A DNA stretch of 64,000 bases from a bacterium. Lineage in GTDB: Bacteria > Krumholzibacteriota > Krumholzibacteriia > LZORAL124-64-63. Under the pieces are notes generated by a model, which made no database searches, had not been told where the DNA came from, and saw nothing but the letters and a program-made list of their open reading frames with translations. The translations under genes were made by a program, and so were the position numbers. Within the stretch, counting starts at the first letter, position 1; every line of letters starts with the position of its first letter. Shown here one piece after another: positions 8,642-17,190 of this stretch. The stretch is from NCBI GenBank assembly GCA_003353795.1, contig PIVY01000004.1, positions 1-64,000 of the forward strand, in the 5' to 3' direction.

Positions 8642-10537
8642 ATGGCAGAAATCGATCCCACACCCGCCCACGATCAAGACGTCTATCTGATCCACGACGG
8701 TACCCTCGATCTCGATGCCGTCGCCGAGGCCGCGCCGGACCGCACGATCGTCGTCCTCGAATGGGATCAGCGTCTCGCCCCGCCCTCCGCGGCCCGCGTG
8801 CTCCTGTTCCTGAGTACCGACCAGATCCGTGAGCTGGCCCCCGTGAGCCTGGAGCGACAGTGGGAGATCGGGATCCTTCCCCACGACGACGCCGGGCGAG
8901 CTAGGCGCGCGCTCGGCGTCAAGGGGGACCTGGGCGACGCGCTGAAACACGCGCTCGAGGTCGAATCGGTCGCGGCCGATATCCTGACCTGCAACGACCG
9001 CATCGTTTTTACCTCGGTGATGGTCGGCGAGGCACTCAACCTCCGCCCCTACGACGCCAGGGAGATCCCGGACCGGCGGTCCTACGTCGCCGACGTGTTC
9101 CGGTCGATCAAGAACCTCCACCTCAAGGGCTACCGCATCACCGTCGGCGAGGATCAGAAGATCAACCTGGCCGCCTTCGGATTCGTGGTCCTCGACCATA
9201 CCCAGAGCAAGCTGGTGGGACGCAGCTTCTCCGGCACCCTCAACATCGCCGACGGCCGCCTGACCATGCTGGCCCTGGCGCCGCGGAGCATCATCAGCTT
9301 CCTCTGGTTCATGCTGCGCGTCCTGATGCCGCGCAAGATCAGCCTGGCGAGGCTGCCGGACGCCATGGGGCTGATCCGTTCTCGCCGCATCCTGATCGAG
9401 GCCGACGAGGAACTGGAATTCAGCCTGGACGGCGAGCTCGAGACCGCGCCCTCACTCGAGTTCCGGATCCTCGAAGAACGCCTGCGTGTCCTGCCGGGCG
9501 CCGCCATGTCCTCCGACGGGGAGTCGAGCCCGGACAAGGAGCAGATCAAGGTCAAGCACCTGCCCGTGGGCGAGACCGCCAAGCAGATGGCCGGTTCCTC
9601 GCTGCCGTTCTTCAGCCACGCCAGCGAGGAGGAATATCGCGACCTCTTCTCACTCCTGCGCGACAGCTCCAAGCTGACGTCCTCGTACCTGGTTCTGACG
9701 GTCCTGAGTGTGTTGCTGGCGCTGTCAGGGCTCTATGCCAACTCGGCGCCGGTGATCATCGGCGCCATGATCCTGGCGCCGCTGATGGCGCCGATCATTT
9801 CCCTCGCCATGGGAATCGCACGAACCCAGGCGACCCTGATTCGCCGCTCGCTGCGGACCTTGCTGGTCGGGATCTCGGCCGGACTCGGCTGCGCCATCGT
9901 CGCCGCCTGGATCATGCCGCTGGAGAACATCACGCCCGAGATGCAGGCACGCATGACGCCCACCTTGCTCGATCTCAGCGTGGCCGTGATCTCGGGCATC
10001 GCCGGCGCCTACGCCCACTCCAAGGAAGAGATCGCCAAGAGCCTGGCCGGCGTCGCCATCGCCGTGGCCCTCGTGCCGCCGCTGAGCGTGGCGGGCATCG
10101 GGCTCGGCTGGGGTCACTGGCCACTGGCCCAGGGTGCGCTCCTGCTCTTCATCACCAACCTCGTGGGCATCGCCCTGGCGGCCAGCGTGACCTTCCTGGT
10201 GCTGGGATTCGCACCGTTCAAGACGGCGCGGAAGGGGATGTCGGTGGCCCTGTTGATGCTGGCGCTGATCGCCGTGCCGCTGGGCTTCGCCTTCAGCGAC
10301 CTCGTGAAGCAGAACCGGGTCCTGAAGCTGGTGCCGCGCGGTCAGGTGGAACTGGCCGGCTCACCGGTGGAAGTCCGCAGCGTCAGCGTGCGCGTCGGCG
10401 ATGAGACCGTGGTACGCGTCACGCTGAGTTCCCCCAATCGGTTGGACGCCAAGCACATGGACGCGCTGAAGAAGATCATCGCCGACCGTGTCGGTCATCC
10501 GGTCGTGCTGGAAGCGCAGTTCAGTTTGAGACGCTGA
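8642..10537 (+). CDS. DUF389 membrane protein with lipid-kinase-like N-terminal region
   Basis: The protein has 631 residues. The C-terminal half is the DUF389 / TIGR00341 membrane domain, with several helices from about residue 340 and the family-typical runs YANSAPVIIGAMILAPLMAP and ALVPPLSVAGIGLG. The soluble first 300 residues resemble the C-terminal accessory part of diacylglycerol/YegS-type lipid kinases (SGTLNIADGRL; ELEFSLDGELE). I do not see the nucleotide-binding GGDGT motif, so kinase activity is doubtful. ATG 8642 follows GGAAGG. The function of DUF389 is unknown. It ends three bases before a bidirectional terminator. Certain for DUF389; tentative for the lipid-kinase resemblance. 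Confidence 0.88.
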   Translation: MAEIDPTPAHDQDVYLIHDGTLDLDAVAEAAPDRTIVVLEWDQRLAPPSAARVLLFLSTDQIRELAPVSLERQWEIGILPHDDAGRARRALGVKGDLGDALKHALEVESVAADILTCNDRIVFTSVMVGEALNLRPYDAREIPDRRSYVADVFRSIKNLHLKGYRITVGEDQKINLAAFGFVVLDHTQSKLVGRSFSGTLNIADGRLTMLALAPRSIISFLWFMLRVLMPRKISLARLPDAMGLIRSRRILIEADEELEFSLDGELETAPSLEFRILEERLRVLPGAAMSSDGESSPDKEQIKVKHLPVGETAKQMAGSSLPFFSHASEEEYRDLFSLLRDSSKLTSSYLVLTVLSVLLALSGLYANSAPVIIGAMILAPLMAPIISLAMGIARTQATLIRRSLRTLLVGISAGLGCAIVAAWIMPLENITPEMQARMTPTLLDLSVAVISGIAGAYAHSKEEIAKSLAGVAIAVALVPPLSVAGIGLGWGHWPLAQGALLLFITNLVGIALAASVTFLVLGFAPFKTARKGMSVALLMLALIAVPLGFAFSDLVKQNRVLKLVPRGQVELAGSPVEVRSVSVRVGDETVVRVTLSSPNRLDAKHMDALKKIIADRVGHPVVLEAQFSLRR

Positions 10538-10540
10538 CGG

Positions 10541-10570
10541 ACCGGCGCCGTGATGGATCACGGCGCCGGT
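10541..10570. terminator. Bidirectional terminator between convergent genes
   Basis: A nearly perfect 14-bp inverted repeat (10541-10554 with 10557-10570) separates the DUF389 gene from the convergent multiheme gene. The minus-strand stop codon (10558-10560) lies inside the stem. Confidence 0.75.
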
Positions 10571-13212
10571 TCCTCCATTCCCGGATGATGGATCGAGTCT
10601 TCCATCTCCATGGTGTGGCACACCTCGCAGCTGGCCGCCGCCCCGATGGCGCGCCGCATACCCTGGTACTGCAGCGGCTGGACGTTATCGCGGTCGGCCC
10701 CGAAGTTGGCGTTGTGGGCCGGGTACGTGGCGTGGGTGGCGCCGTGACAGGCCTGGCACTGCAGGCGTTCGCTCTCGTCGGTGCTGCGCCGGTAGAGGTC
10801 GTCTTCACCCTCGGTCCACTGGTTGAAGGCCGACACGTCCACGGGATCGGGCCGCTCGAAGTCGTCGGTGTGACAGGCGAGGCAGTCGGGCAGTTGGACC
10901 CACGGCTGGCGAGGTTCGAGGTCGTCGACAGATTCCACGAGCCGCGGCCGGATGGTGGCCATGAGCGCGGCCGCCCCCGGCTTGCCTGCCTCGTGCTCGG
11001 CCTTGAGCAGCCCGAGCGCATGGTCCTCGAGCGTGCCGTGGCAGTGGGTGCAGTCCAGGCTCGTGGCGTGACCGCCGCGCAGGGCGACGGTAGCCCCGGC
11101 CGGATCGACCGGATGGCAGAGCGCACAGGCGTCGGCATCGCGGCCGGCGAGGAACTGGGCGTGGAAGCCGTGCATGGCCGCCGAGAATCCGAGCAGTTCG
11201 GGCCGACCCTCGGCATCCTGGGACGGATCGGCATGGCAGCTCTGGCAGAGGCGCGGCTTGCCGGCCCGGGCGAGCGCCAGCAGCTGGGTGCCGCTGCGCT
11301 GGTCATGGGCCTCGAGGATGCGTCGGCTCGTATCGTCGGAGAAGCCGGCCAGACCGTCCACGCGCCAGCCGCCGCCGTGGCAGCCGGCACAAGCGATCTC
11401 GCTGCTCACCGGCACCACCGCGCGGGTCGAGGCCAGCACCTCGCCGGATTCGGAGTCGCGCGCCTCGATGGTGAAGATCGGGTACGGATTGAACTGGCCG
11501 TCCTGGTAGGGTACCACCGGAATCCTGGTGGCCGCGAACATCTCGCGATCCTCGTCGAGCGCCATGGTGCCGGACACCCGGTTGCCGGTGAGCCCGACCC
11601 CCGGTTCGAGATCCTCGGCGAGCCCGAGATTCTCGCGGGCATGCTTCCAGAAGCTCACCTCGTTCTCCGGATGCTCGAACCCCGGCTCGACCGCGTAGGT
11701 GATCGTGACACCCTCGGTGATCACGTCCGGCGTCTCGCCCCGCTCGATGAGCTGGGCGTGGAGGTCGGCGCCCGGCGGGAAGATGACGAACCACGGATCG
11801 CTGTCGGTGAGGCCGCGCAAGCCCTGGTCGCTCCAGGCCAGGAGCACGTAGGGGTCGTCCTGCGGATCGAAGGGCGGGATGTCGATGGGATCGTCCCGGG
11901 GCGTCACCTTCGTCGGCGGGGCCTGCTCCTGCCCCTGCACCGTCTGCAGCAGATACGACGCCACAGCCCGCCGCTCGGCCGCATTGCCGAAGAACGGCGG
12001 CATGTACGGCGACGCCGTGCCGTGGCCCGCGATCTCCGCCTCGAGCCCCACCTGGGTGAACCGGCTGCTCAGCGGCACGATGTCGTTGAGCGGCCCGCCG
12101 ATCGAATGGCAGGCGGCGCACTGCAGCCGGAAGATCTCCTCGCCTGCCGCGAGCAGGTTCGCGTCGGTGACCTCGCGGTGCTGCGCCCAGCGCGCCGTGG
12201 CCAGGAAACTGCGCCCCTGGAGCTCGTCCGCCTGCTGGGCGGTCACCGCATTGGAGTACATGAGCCCGTGGATCACCCACGGCCGCCGGCCCGCCTCGCG
12301 GATGAACTCGAAGCTGCCCATGTGCACGAAGCCGATGATGGCCAGCACCACGGCGGTGGCCTGCTGGGCGCGCTGCGGCATGCGCACGATGGCCACCAGC
12401 CCGCCCACCAGGATGAAGGGCGTCAGCCACAGGAACCGCGACAGCCAGGGCGCCACCTCGCGCGCCTGCTTCAGGATCATGGTCTCCTGGGGCTCGGGCA
12501 TGGCCTTGAGATACCAGAAGGCCGACAGTACCAGGATTGCGAACGGCGCGATCACCCAGCGCGCGCTGTACTTCACCACGCGCTCGCGCAGGCCGACATC
12601 GCGCTGCCAGGAGCCGGTCAAGAGACCGAACATGCCGGCGATGCCGAAGCACAGCGCCGAGCGGAAGAAGAGCGCCGGCCAGAAGCTTTCGTTGAAGAAG
12701 CCGTGCCAGAAATTGCCGGTCTCCAGCCAGCGACCCGGGGTGAGCATGAAGCCGATGATGCCGTTGATGAGGAAGAGCGACAGCCAGGCGAACACGAAGT
12801 AGAACCAGCCGATCACCACGTGATCGCGCGCCTTCATGGTGTCGAACTTGTAGTAGTAGATGAGCAGGGCCACGATCTCGCCCGAGAAGCAGACCCATTC
12901 GGCGGCCCAGCCGAAGACGAAGGTGTGGATGAGCGAACTGGTGGCTGCGGGGTTCAGCAGCGCGATGGTCCACCAGATGCCGACGCCCGAGAGGCCGCCG
13001 AACACCATGGTCAGGAGCAGGAAGAACTTGGCGTGCCCCTTCACGTAGCCCAGCAGCAAGAAGTCGTTCTCGCGGCGGGCCTTCATCTCGGTGAGCACGA
13101 GCCACAGTCCGCCGCCCACCGCGAAGTGGCTCACGAACACGTGGGTCACCGCCACCAGCGCGATCCAGAAGCCGCCGCCGAGGGCGCCGAGATCCCATAC
13201 GGGGTAGTTCAT
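10558..13212 (-). CDS. CydA-like quinol-oxidising membrane domain fused to octaheme cytochrome c
   Basis: The protein has 884 residues. Residues 1-320 are polytopic and resemble cytochrome bd subunit I. TM1 carries HVFVSH (H24 and H29), and GRRPW at 308-312 corresponds to the CydA GRQPW signature with Gln replaced by Arg. Eight CXXCH heme c sites follow: CAACH (365), CAGCH, CQSCH, CALCH, CTHCH, CLACH, CQACH and CEVCH. The likely role is quinol oxidation with electron delivery to, or through, periplasmic hemes rather than directly to O2. No signal peptide is needed because the first helix inserts the protein. The ribosome site AAGGAGG lies inside the end of the upstream gene, and the intergenic gap is one base, so the two are one operon. 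The terminal acceptor is not evident. Confidence 0.88.
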   Translation of the reverse strand: MNYPVWDLGALGGGFWIALVAVTHVFVSHFAVGGGLWLVLTEMKARRENDFLLLGYVKGHAKFFLLLTMVFGGLSGVGIWWTIALLNPAATSSLIHTFVFGWAAEWVCFSGEIVALLIYYYKFDTMKARDHVVIGWFYFVFAWLSLFLINGIIGFMLTPGRWLETGNFWHGFFNESFWPALFFRSALCFGIAGMFGLLTGSWQRDVGLRERVVKYSARWVIAPFAILVLSAFWYLKAMPEPQETMILKQAREVAPWLSRFLWLTPFILVGGLVAIVRMPQRAQQATAVVLAIIGFVHMGSFEFIREAGRRPWVIHGLMYSNAVTAQQADELQGRSFLATARWAQHREVTDANLLAAGEEIFRLQCAACHSIGGPLNDIVPLSSRFTQVGLEAEIAGHGTASPYMPPFFGNAAERRAVASYLLQTVQGQEQAPPTKVTPRDDPIDIPPFDPQDDPYVLLAWSDQGLRGLTDSDPWFVIFPPGADLHAQLIERGETPDVITEGVTITYAVEPGFEHPENEVSFWKHARENLGLAEDLEPGVGLTGNRVSGTMALDEDREMFAATRIPVVPYQDGQFNPYPIFTIEARDSESGEVLASTRAVVPVSSEIACAGCHGGGWRVDGLAGFSDDTSRRILEAHDQRSGTQLLALARAGKPRLCQSCHADPSQDAEGRPELLGFSAAMHGFHAQFLAGRDADACALCHPVDPAGATVALRGGHATSLDCTHCHGTLEDHALGLLKAEHEAGKPGAAALMATIRPRLVESVDDLEPRQPWVQLPDCLACHTDDFERPDPVDVSAFNQWTEGEDDLYRRSTDESERLQCQACHGATHATYPAHNANFGADRDNVQPLQYQGMRRAIGAAASCEVCHTMEMEDSIHHPGMEEPAP

Positions 13213-13213
13213 C

Positions 13214-14269
13214 TCACGCCTCCTTCCCGGCCCGGGCGGCCAGCTTGAGCATGTACACCACGCTGACGATGCCGACAGCGAGCACCGCCAGGAACAGGAC
13301 CAGCGGCGAGTACTGCGGGTTCACCGCCAGGTCGCGCGGATGGAAAACGCCGGCGAGGTAACCGCCACGTACGATCTCGCGCAGCACGGCCATCACCAGC
13401 ACCGTGGCGACCAGGAAGCCGGCCGCCAGTCGCACCTTCTTGAGGAAGGCCATCACCACCGCGTAGACCGACAACCCGACACCCACCACCAGCAGGATGG
13501 ACGCGAAGATGCTACCGCCCATGAACAGCTTCATGACCGCGTCGGGGAGCACCATCAGCCACCAGATGCCTACCAGCATGGATGCCATGCTGCCGTGGGT
13601 GAAGATGCGCAGCGCCCAGTCACGGGCGGCGGCCGCCTCGAAGTCGCCGCCGCGAGCCCACTGGTCCTGGACCAGAGCCAGGAAGAGCCCGCCCACGGCC
13701 ACCGCGCCGAGGATCATGTGCAGCCAGCGAGCCCAGACCGTGGGTTCGCTGACGTTGAGGAACGATCCGTCGGGGCGGTCGAAGTACACGTTCCAGCGGT
13801 CGGGAGTGAGCGACAGGGTGTTGTTGCTGGTCCACATGAAGGCAACGAAGAACAGCACGGCGAGGGTCACGATGGACAGGACCGGGCGCCACCGTCCTTC
13901 GTAACGGAGCGCCACGCCGTAAGCCGCGTAGTAGCCGATGATCAACAGCGGGATGATGGCGAACCACCAGCCGGCCATGACGATGCTGCTGGTGTAGAGC
14001 AGGTGGCCGTACAGCACCTGCACGAAGAGCAGCGGGGCCACGCCGGCGTTCACCGTGAGCGCCACCAGGGTGGGCACGCGGCCGGCGGCGTCGCGGGCGG
14101 CCACGGCGGCGGGACCGGAGCGTTTCAGCCCGCCGATCAGGGTGATCAGGGCGCTGCCCACGAGAGCGTTCATCAGGAGGATGTGGACCACCCAGGTCAC
14201 GGTGAGCAGCAACTGGAACCAGATCCAGCCCACCGGCAGGGTGTCGGGACGCGGAACGAGGTCGGGCAT
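13214..14269 (-). CDS. Polytopic membrane partner of the CydA-like cytochrome
   Basis: This 351-residue protein has about eight or nine membrane helices. ATG 14269 follows GAGG by 7 bases. The first helix (FQLLLTVTWVVHILLMNAL) keeps one histidine in the place where CydA-type subunits bind heme, and NVSEPTVWARWLHM supplies another histidine near a helix. It has no CXXCH sites. It precedes the CydA-like/octaheme gene by one base, so the two products probably form one complex, in the way CydA/CydB or split CydA-A' pairs do. I do not recognise a named family. Assignment as a heme b or structural subunit is inference from context and helix pattern. Confidence 0.8.
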   Translation of the reverse strand: MPDLVPRPDTLPVGWIWFQLLLTVTWVVHILLMNALVGSALITLIGGLKRSGPAAVAARDAAGRVPTLVALTVNAGVAPLLFVQVLYGHLLYTSSIVMAGWWFAIIPLLIIGYYAAYGVALRYEGRWRPVLSIVTLAVLFFVAFMWTSNNTLSLTPDRWNVYFDRPDGSFLNVSEPTVWARWLHMILGAVAVGGLFLALVQDQWARGGDFEAAAARDWALRIFTHGSMASMLVGIWWLMVLPDAVMKLFMGGSIFASILLVVGVGLSVYAVVMAFLKKVRLAAGFLVATVLVMAVLREIVRGGYLAGVFHPRDLAVNPQYSPLVLFLAVLAVGIVSVVYMLKLAARAGKEA

Positions 14270-14419
14270 GACGATACCTCGGCGACGGAGGTGATGGCGG
14301 ACCGAGACGGTATCCTGGCCATGGAAACCCACGAGAACGAACCGGTCAACTGCTATGCAGCCGACACCGCCTGGTCGCCGAATCGCATCGGTTCCAGCAC
14401 CGTCACCAGCGGTAGAGCA

Positions 14420-15970
14420 CTAGGTCTCGTCGTCGTCCACCAGGCTGCGCCCCACGGCGAAGTCGTACAGCGTCCGGCGCCGGAGATCGGCCACCGCCAG
14501 CCGGTAGGCGACGGTGGCGTCGAGCATGGAGCGCCGCGCCTGGATCAGTCGATCACGATCGCTGGCCAGCGCCTCGCTGGTGATGTCGCCCGCCTCGAAG
14601 CGTTGCTGACTGATGTCGAAGCTGCGTTCGGCCACGCTCAGGCTGCGTTCGAGCACCTCGTAGCGCCGGATCGAAGCATCCAGGTTGGCCAGGGCCGCCT
14701 TCACTTCCCGCACGATGTTGCGGCGAATATTGTCGAGGGTGATCTGCTGGCGCTGCAACGCGACCTGGGCCGCGGCCACCTCGTTGCCGTTCACGCCGGC
14801 GTCCCAGATGGGCACGCTGAGGCTAAAACGCACCCCGCGATTGCCGGGACGCCGCCGCAGGTCTTCCCAGGCGCTGTCGACCATCTCGCGCAGCGTGGGA
14901 TCCGTGAGGTAGGAATCGCTGATGCCGGTGAGGTTGTAGAAGGCCGACAGCTCGCCCTTGAGATCGTCTCGAGCGTCGGTCTCGGTGACGGTGATCTCGG
15001 CCCGCCGGATCGTGTCGTCCTGGTCGGCCAGCTCGGTGCGGTAGGTCAGGGCGTGGCGGATGGCGAGCTCGGTATCCACGGGGAAGAACACCGGATCGAC
15101 ATCCGACTCGGCCACCACGGGAATGCGCAGCGGCAGTCCCACGAGGAGGCGGAAGCGGTCGGCGCGGAGGATCAGCTCGGCCTCGGCGGCCAGGACCGCG
15201 TTGTGGCTCTCGGCGAGGTCGACTTCCATCTGCAGCGCTTCCACTTCGGGGATGAGGCCGGCGGCATACTTGCGCTCGGCCAGATCGTGGTTCTGCTGCT
15301 GCCGGGCGAGCATGTCGAGGGCGATGGTCAGCTCCTGCTGCGCGCGGTAGAGGTCGTAGAAGACGGCCGTGACGGCGTAGTTCAGGTCGAGGCGCCCCCG
15401 GGAGTAGGCGCGGCGCGCGAGGCGGTGGGAGATCTCGGCGCTCTCGAGCCCCAGCTTCAGGCTGTTGGGCTGGAACAGCGGCTGGTCCACCGCGATCTCG
15501 TAGCTGTTGAAGTACGTGCTCTGCTTGGATTCGGAGTCGGAATTGGGATCGTAGACCGAATCGTCGGCCTGGTAGGCGTGGATTCGGAAGCTCACATCGC
15601 CGTCGGTGGGCAGCGGCTGGGTGACCTGCATCTGGGCGCTGATCTCGCGATGGCCGTAGCTGTCGTAGCGGGGCAATTGGCCGGGAATGGTCTGGCCCTG
15701 CACCTGCTCGACGAGGTCGGGCAACACGAGTTCGAGGTCGGCCCGGGTGCGGAAGCGGCCGCGCGCCGCGTCCACCTGATAGCTGGCGGCCGACAGTTCC
15801 ATGGCGAGGGTGCGGGCCTGGAAACTCTCGTCCAGGGCCAGGGCCACCGCGTCGCCGACGTCGAAGGCGAGAGTATCGCCGGTGCTGAACGTGAAGTCGG
15901 TATCCTGGGCCCGGGCCGGAACCACCAGCAGACATGGGATCAGCATGGTCGCAGCGAGTCGGTTCATCAT
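14420..15970 (-). CDS. TolC-family outer-membrane efflux channel
   Basis: This 516-residue protein has a signal peptide (MMNRLAATMLIPCLLVVPARAQ) and two long alpha-helical repeats characteristic of TolC/OEP proteins. Examples are YDLYRAQQELTIALDMLARQQQ and, in the second half, RRYEVLERSLSVAERSFDISQQRF. It would form the trimeric outer-membrane exit duct for the upstream adaptors and permease. The start codon ATG 15970 overlaps the permease stop in an ATGA, showing translational coupling. It is the last gene of the operon. The fold is clear; the exported substrate is unknown. Confidence 0.92.
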   Translation of the reverse strand: MMNRLAATMLIPCLLVVPARAQDTDFTFSTGDTLAFDVGDAVALALDESFQARTLAMELSAASYQVDAARGRFRTRADLELVLPDLVEQVQGQTIPGQLPRYDSYGHREISAQMQVTQPLPTDGDVSFRIHAYQADDSVYDPNSDSESKQSTYFNSYEIAVDQPLFQPNSLKLGLESAEISHRLARRAYSRGRLDLNYAVTAVFYDLYRAQQELTIALDMLARQQQNHDLAERKYAAGLIPEVEALQMEVDLAESHNAVLAAEAELILRADRFRLLVGLPLRIPVVAESDVDPVFFPVDTELAIRHALTYRTELADQDDTIRRAEITVTETDARDDLKGELSAFYNLTGISDSYLTDPTLREMVDSAWEDLRRRPGNRGVRFSLSVPIWDAGVNGNEVAAAQVALQRQQITLDNIRRNIVREVKAALANLDASIRRYEVLERSLSVAERSFDISQQRFEAGDITSEALASDRDRLIQARRSMLDATVAYRLAVADLRRRTLYDFAVGRSLVDDDET

Positions 15971-17190
15971 TCGTACCGCAAGCAATCGATGGGGTTCAGC
16001 GCCGCAGCCCGGCGCGCCGGAACGAAACCGAAGGTGATGCCGACCGCGGCCGACACCCCGAAGGCCAGCAGGATGGACCAGACCGAGACCACCGTGGTCC
16101 AGCCGGCCGCCGCGGCGATGATCCAGGCCAGCACCACGCCCACGATCACGCCGGCCAGTCCGCCGCCGAAACTCACCGCGGCGGCCTCCACCAGGAACTG
16201 GGTGAGGATGTCGCGGCGAGTGGCGCCGCAGGCCAGGCGCACACCGATCTCGCGAGTGCGCTCCAGCACGCTGGCCAGCATGATGTTCATGATGCCGATG
16301 CCGCCCACCAGCAACGAGATGCCGGCGATGGCGCCCATCACGAGGGAGAAGATGCGCTGGGTGGCCTGGCGGCGACGGATCAGCTCCAGAGGCACGACCA
16401 CGCGGGTGTCCTGCTCGTCGTGGTGGCGGCGCTGCAGGACGCGGGTCACCAGGCCGGCCACGGCGTCCAGTTGCTCGAGGTCGGCGACCTGGACGATCAG
16501 TCGGTCGAGTTCGCGCTGCCAGACCAGGCGATCGCCGCGCAGGAGCGCGCAGTTGAGGGGAATGTAGATGTCGCGCTCGGTGGCGCGGAGCAGCCCCTCC
16601 TGGTCGTCCTCCACGTCGCCGCTGCCGCTCAGGACGCCGATGACCTCGTACCACTGATTCTCGATCTTGAGGAACGATCCCACCGGCTCGTCCACGCCGA
16701 TGAGTTCGCGCACGAGCCCCGCTCCCAGCACGCACACCCGGGCCAGGTTCTCGTCCTCCTCCTCGGAGAAGAACCGGCCCGCCAGCAGGCGATCGTGGCG
16801 GACCACGGGCAGCGCGGCGGTGGTGCCGACGACGGCGGTCTTGACCCGCTCGCGCCCGAAGACGTCGCGCTCGGACACCACCAGCGGCACCACCGCGGCG
16901 ATGGCCGGGGTGAGCGCGGCGAGGGCGGCCGCGTCGCCGCGGTCGAGGCCCAGCGAACGATGGCCGGTGTCGTCGCCGTCATGGGTCTCGGGCGGATCCT
17001 GGTGCAGGACGATGACGCTGTCGGCGCCCAGGGATTCGAACTGGGCCAGAGCCTCGCGCCGCGCGCCCTCGCTGATCGACAGCATGGCGATGACCGCCGC
17101 CACACCGAACACCACGCCCAGCGCGGTGAGCACCGTGCGCAACCGGTGATCGCGAAGGCCGGCGAGTCCTTGCTGCAGCGCGAGCTTCAT
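15967..17190 (-). CDS. MacB/FtsX-type ABC transporter permease
   Basis: This 407-residue protein has the MacB permease layout. An N-terminal membrane helix is preceded by RDHRLRTVLTALGVVFGVAAV, then comes a periplasmic MacB_PCD domain (residues about 45-270), then three helices ending GITFGFVPARRAAALNPIDCLRYE. The motif LLVGGIGIMNIMLASVLERTREIG is diagnostic. It lacks the ATP-binding domain that full MacB carries, and no ATPase gene lies in this operon. Either a LolD/MacB-type ATPase is encoded elsewhere or the system is incomplete. Its start overlaps the adaptor stop by 4 bases. It acts in mechanotransmission-type export of lipids, peptides or siderophores; the substrate is not known. Confidence 0.92.
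   Translation of the reverse strand: MKLALQQGLAGLRDHRLRTVLTALGVVFGVAAVIAMLSISEGARREALAQFESLGADSVIVLHQDPPETHDGDDTGHRSLGLDRGDAAALAALTPAIAAVVPLVVSERDVFGRERVKTAVVGTTAALPVVRHDRLLAGRFFSEEEDENLARVCVLGAGLVRELIGVDEPVGSFLKIENQWYEVIGVLSGSGDVEDDQEGLLRATERDIYIPLNCALLRGDRLVWQRELDRLIVQVADLEQLDAVAGLVTRVLQRRHHDEQDTRVVVPLELIRRRQATQRIFSLVMGAIAGISLLVGGIGIMNIMLASVLERTREIGVRLACGATRRDILTQFLVEAAAVSFGGGLAGVIVGVVLAWIIAAAAGWTTVVSVWSILLAFGVSAAVGITFGFVPARRAAALNPIDCLRYE

Noticed and set aside
10585-13248. An 887-codon open frame on the plus strand opposite the octaheme gene
   Set aside because: It mirrors codon bias of the minus-strand gene, which has eight CXXCH sites and clear helices; the plus frame has no motif.
13340-16567. 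A 1075-codon plus-strand open frame across three minus-strand genes
   Set aside because: It spans gene boundaries of the cytochrome and efflux operons and encodes no recognisable domain.
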